The notes under the pieces were generated by a model that was given only the letters and a program-made list of their open reading frames with translations, was not told where the DNA came from and searched no databases. Below are positions 63,962-64,000 of a stretch of DNA of 64,000 bases, in pieces (within the stretch, counting starts at the first letter, position 1; each line of letters begins with the position of its first letter). Source of the DNA: Staphylococcus simulans (GTDB taxonomy: Bacteria; Bacillota; Bacilli; Staphylococcales; Staphylococcaceae); NCBI RefSeq assembly GCF_002994445.1, contig NZ_MRZJ01000009.1, forward strand, positions 1 to 64,000, written 5' to 3'. A program made the position numbers and the translations under genes.

Positions 63962-64000
63962 TTATACAGGGCGTACTGTGACTTCGTTAACATTGACGTG
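63962..64000 (-). CDS. C-terminal end of a minus-strand gene (cut by window edge)
   Basis: Open in one minus-strand frame to the end of the window, finishing HVNVNEVTVRPV before TAA at 63962-63964. The terminator-like hairpin downstream supports a real gene end. Too short to assign. Confidence 0.4.
   Translation of the reverse strand, partial: HVNVNEVTVRPV

Overview
The window reads as chromosome of a low-GC Gram-positive coccus of the genus Staphylococcus. The evidence is an LPDTG-anchored SdrD-type surface protein at the left edge, a divergent kdpED/kdpFABC locus, a phenol-soluble-modulin-like peptide, a BirA-boxed bioY-bioD-bioA operon, an aco operon with a CcpA (cre) site, and strong Shine-Dalgarno sequences often paired with GTG or TTG starts. 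I cannot name the species from sequence alone. No rRNA, tRNA, CRISPR array or intact insertion sequence was seen.

Layout. 1-3.4 kb: C-terminal half of a surface adhesin, one unknown gene and a two-gene membrane locus (DUF3100 family). 3.7-13.4 kb: a stand-alone sigma-70-like gene, then an AT-rich operon dptF-dptG-(51-aa ORF)-dptH, the restriction half of a DNA phosphorothioation (Dnd) system without any modification genes in view. 13.5-18.2 kb: the acetoin dehydrogenase operon lpd-acoA-acoB-acoC on the minus strand. 18.4-22.0 kb: a second defence patch, with an MrcB/DUF3883 type IV restriction-like nuclease and a GIY-YIG/DUF2075 protein coupled to a MazG-like pyrophosphohydrolase. 22.0-25.6 kb: a transposase-derived protein of the IS256 fold that has lost all three catalytic acidic residues, coupled to a small membrane ORF, next to a 2.3-kb stretch with no convincing protein gene. 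That stretch carries promoter/terminator-bounded candidates for two small RNAs and one roughly 0.9-kb structured RNA. This is the part of the window that known gene families explain least.

25.8-34.9 kb: arcB-arcC and a YfcC-type arcD without arcA, a DUF4352 lipoprotein, a DMT transporter, YidC and a membrane protein. 35.1-41.7 kb: a secreted protein, a LysR regulator divergent from an ABC importer (ATPase, binding lipoprotein, fused permease) with a metallophosphatase, and a 31-aa basic peptide. 41.8-45.3 kb: a Fic protein, a BCCT transporter broken by a frameshift, and an orphan vsr. 45.3-53.4 kb: kdpED and kdpFABC plus a trailing 51-aa membrane ORF. 53.4-59.2 kb: a candidate sRNA, a PSM-like peptide, a patatin, tenA, bioY-bioD-bioA and an acetoacetate decarboxylase-like gene. 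59.4-64 kb: a lipoprotein, a MarR-SDR pair with an operator inside the promoter, two paralogous unknown proteins, a small membrane protein and the tail of a minus-strand gene.

Functionally, the core genes concern carbon overflow and ATP supply (acetoin, carbamoyl phosphate), potassium homeostasis and biotin. The 3.7-25.6 kb segment looks like an accessory region rich in anti-invader functions, with the metabolic aco operon between its two defence patches. All family calls come from reading the sequence; no database search was run.
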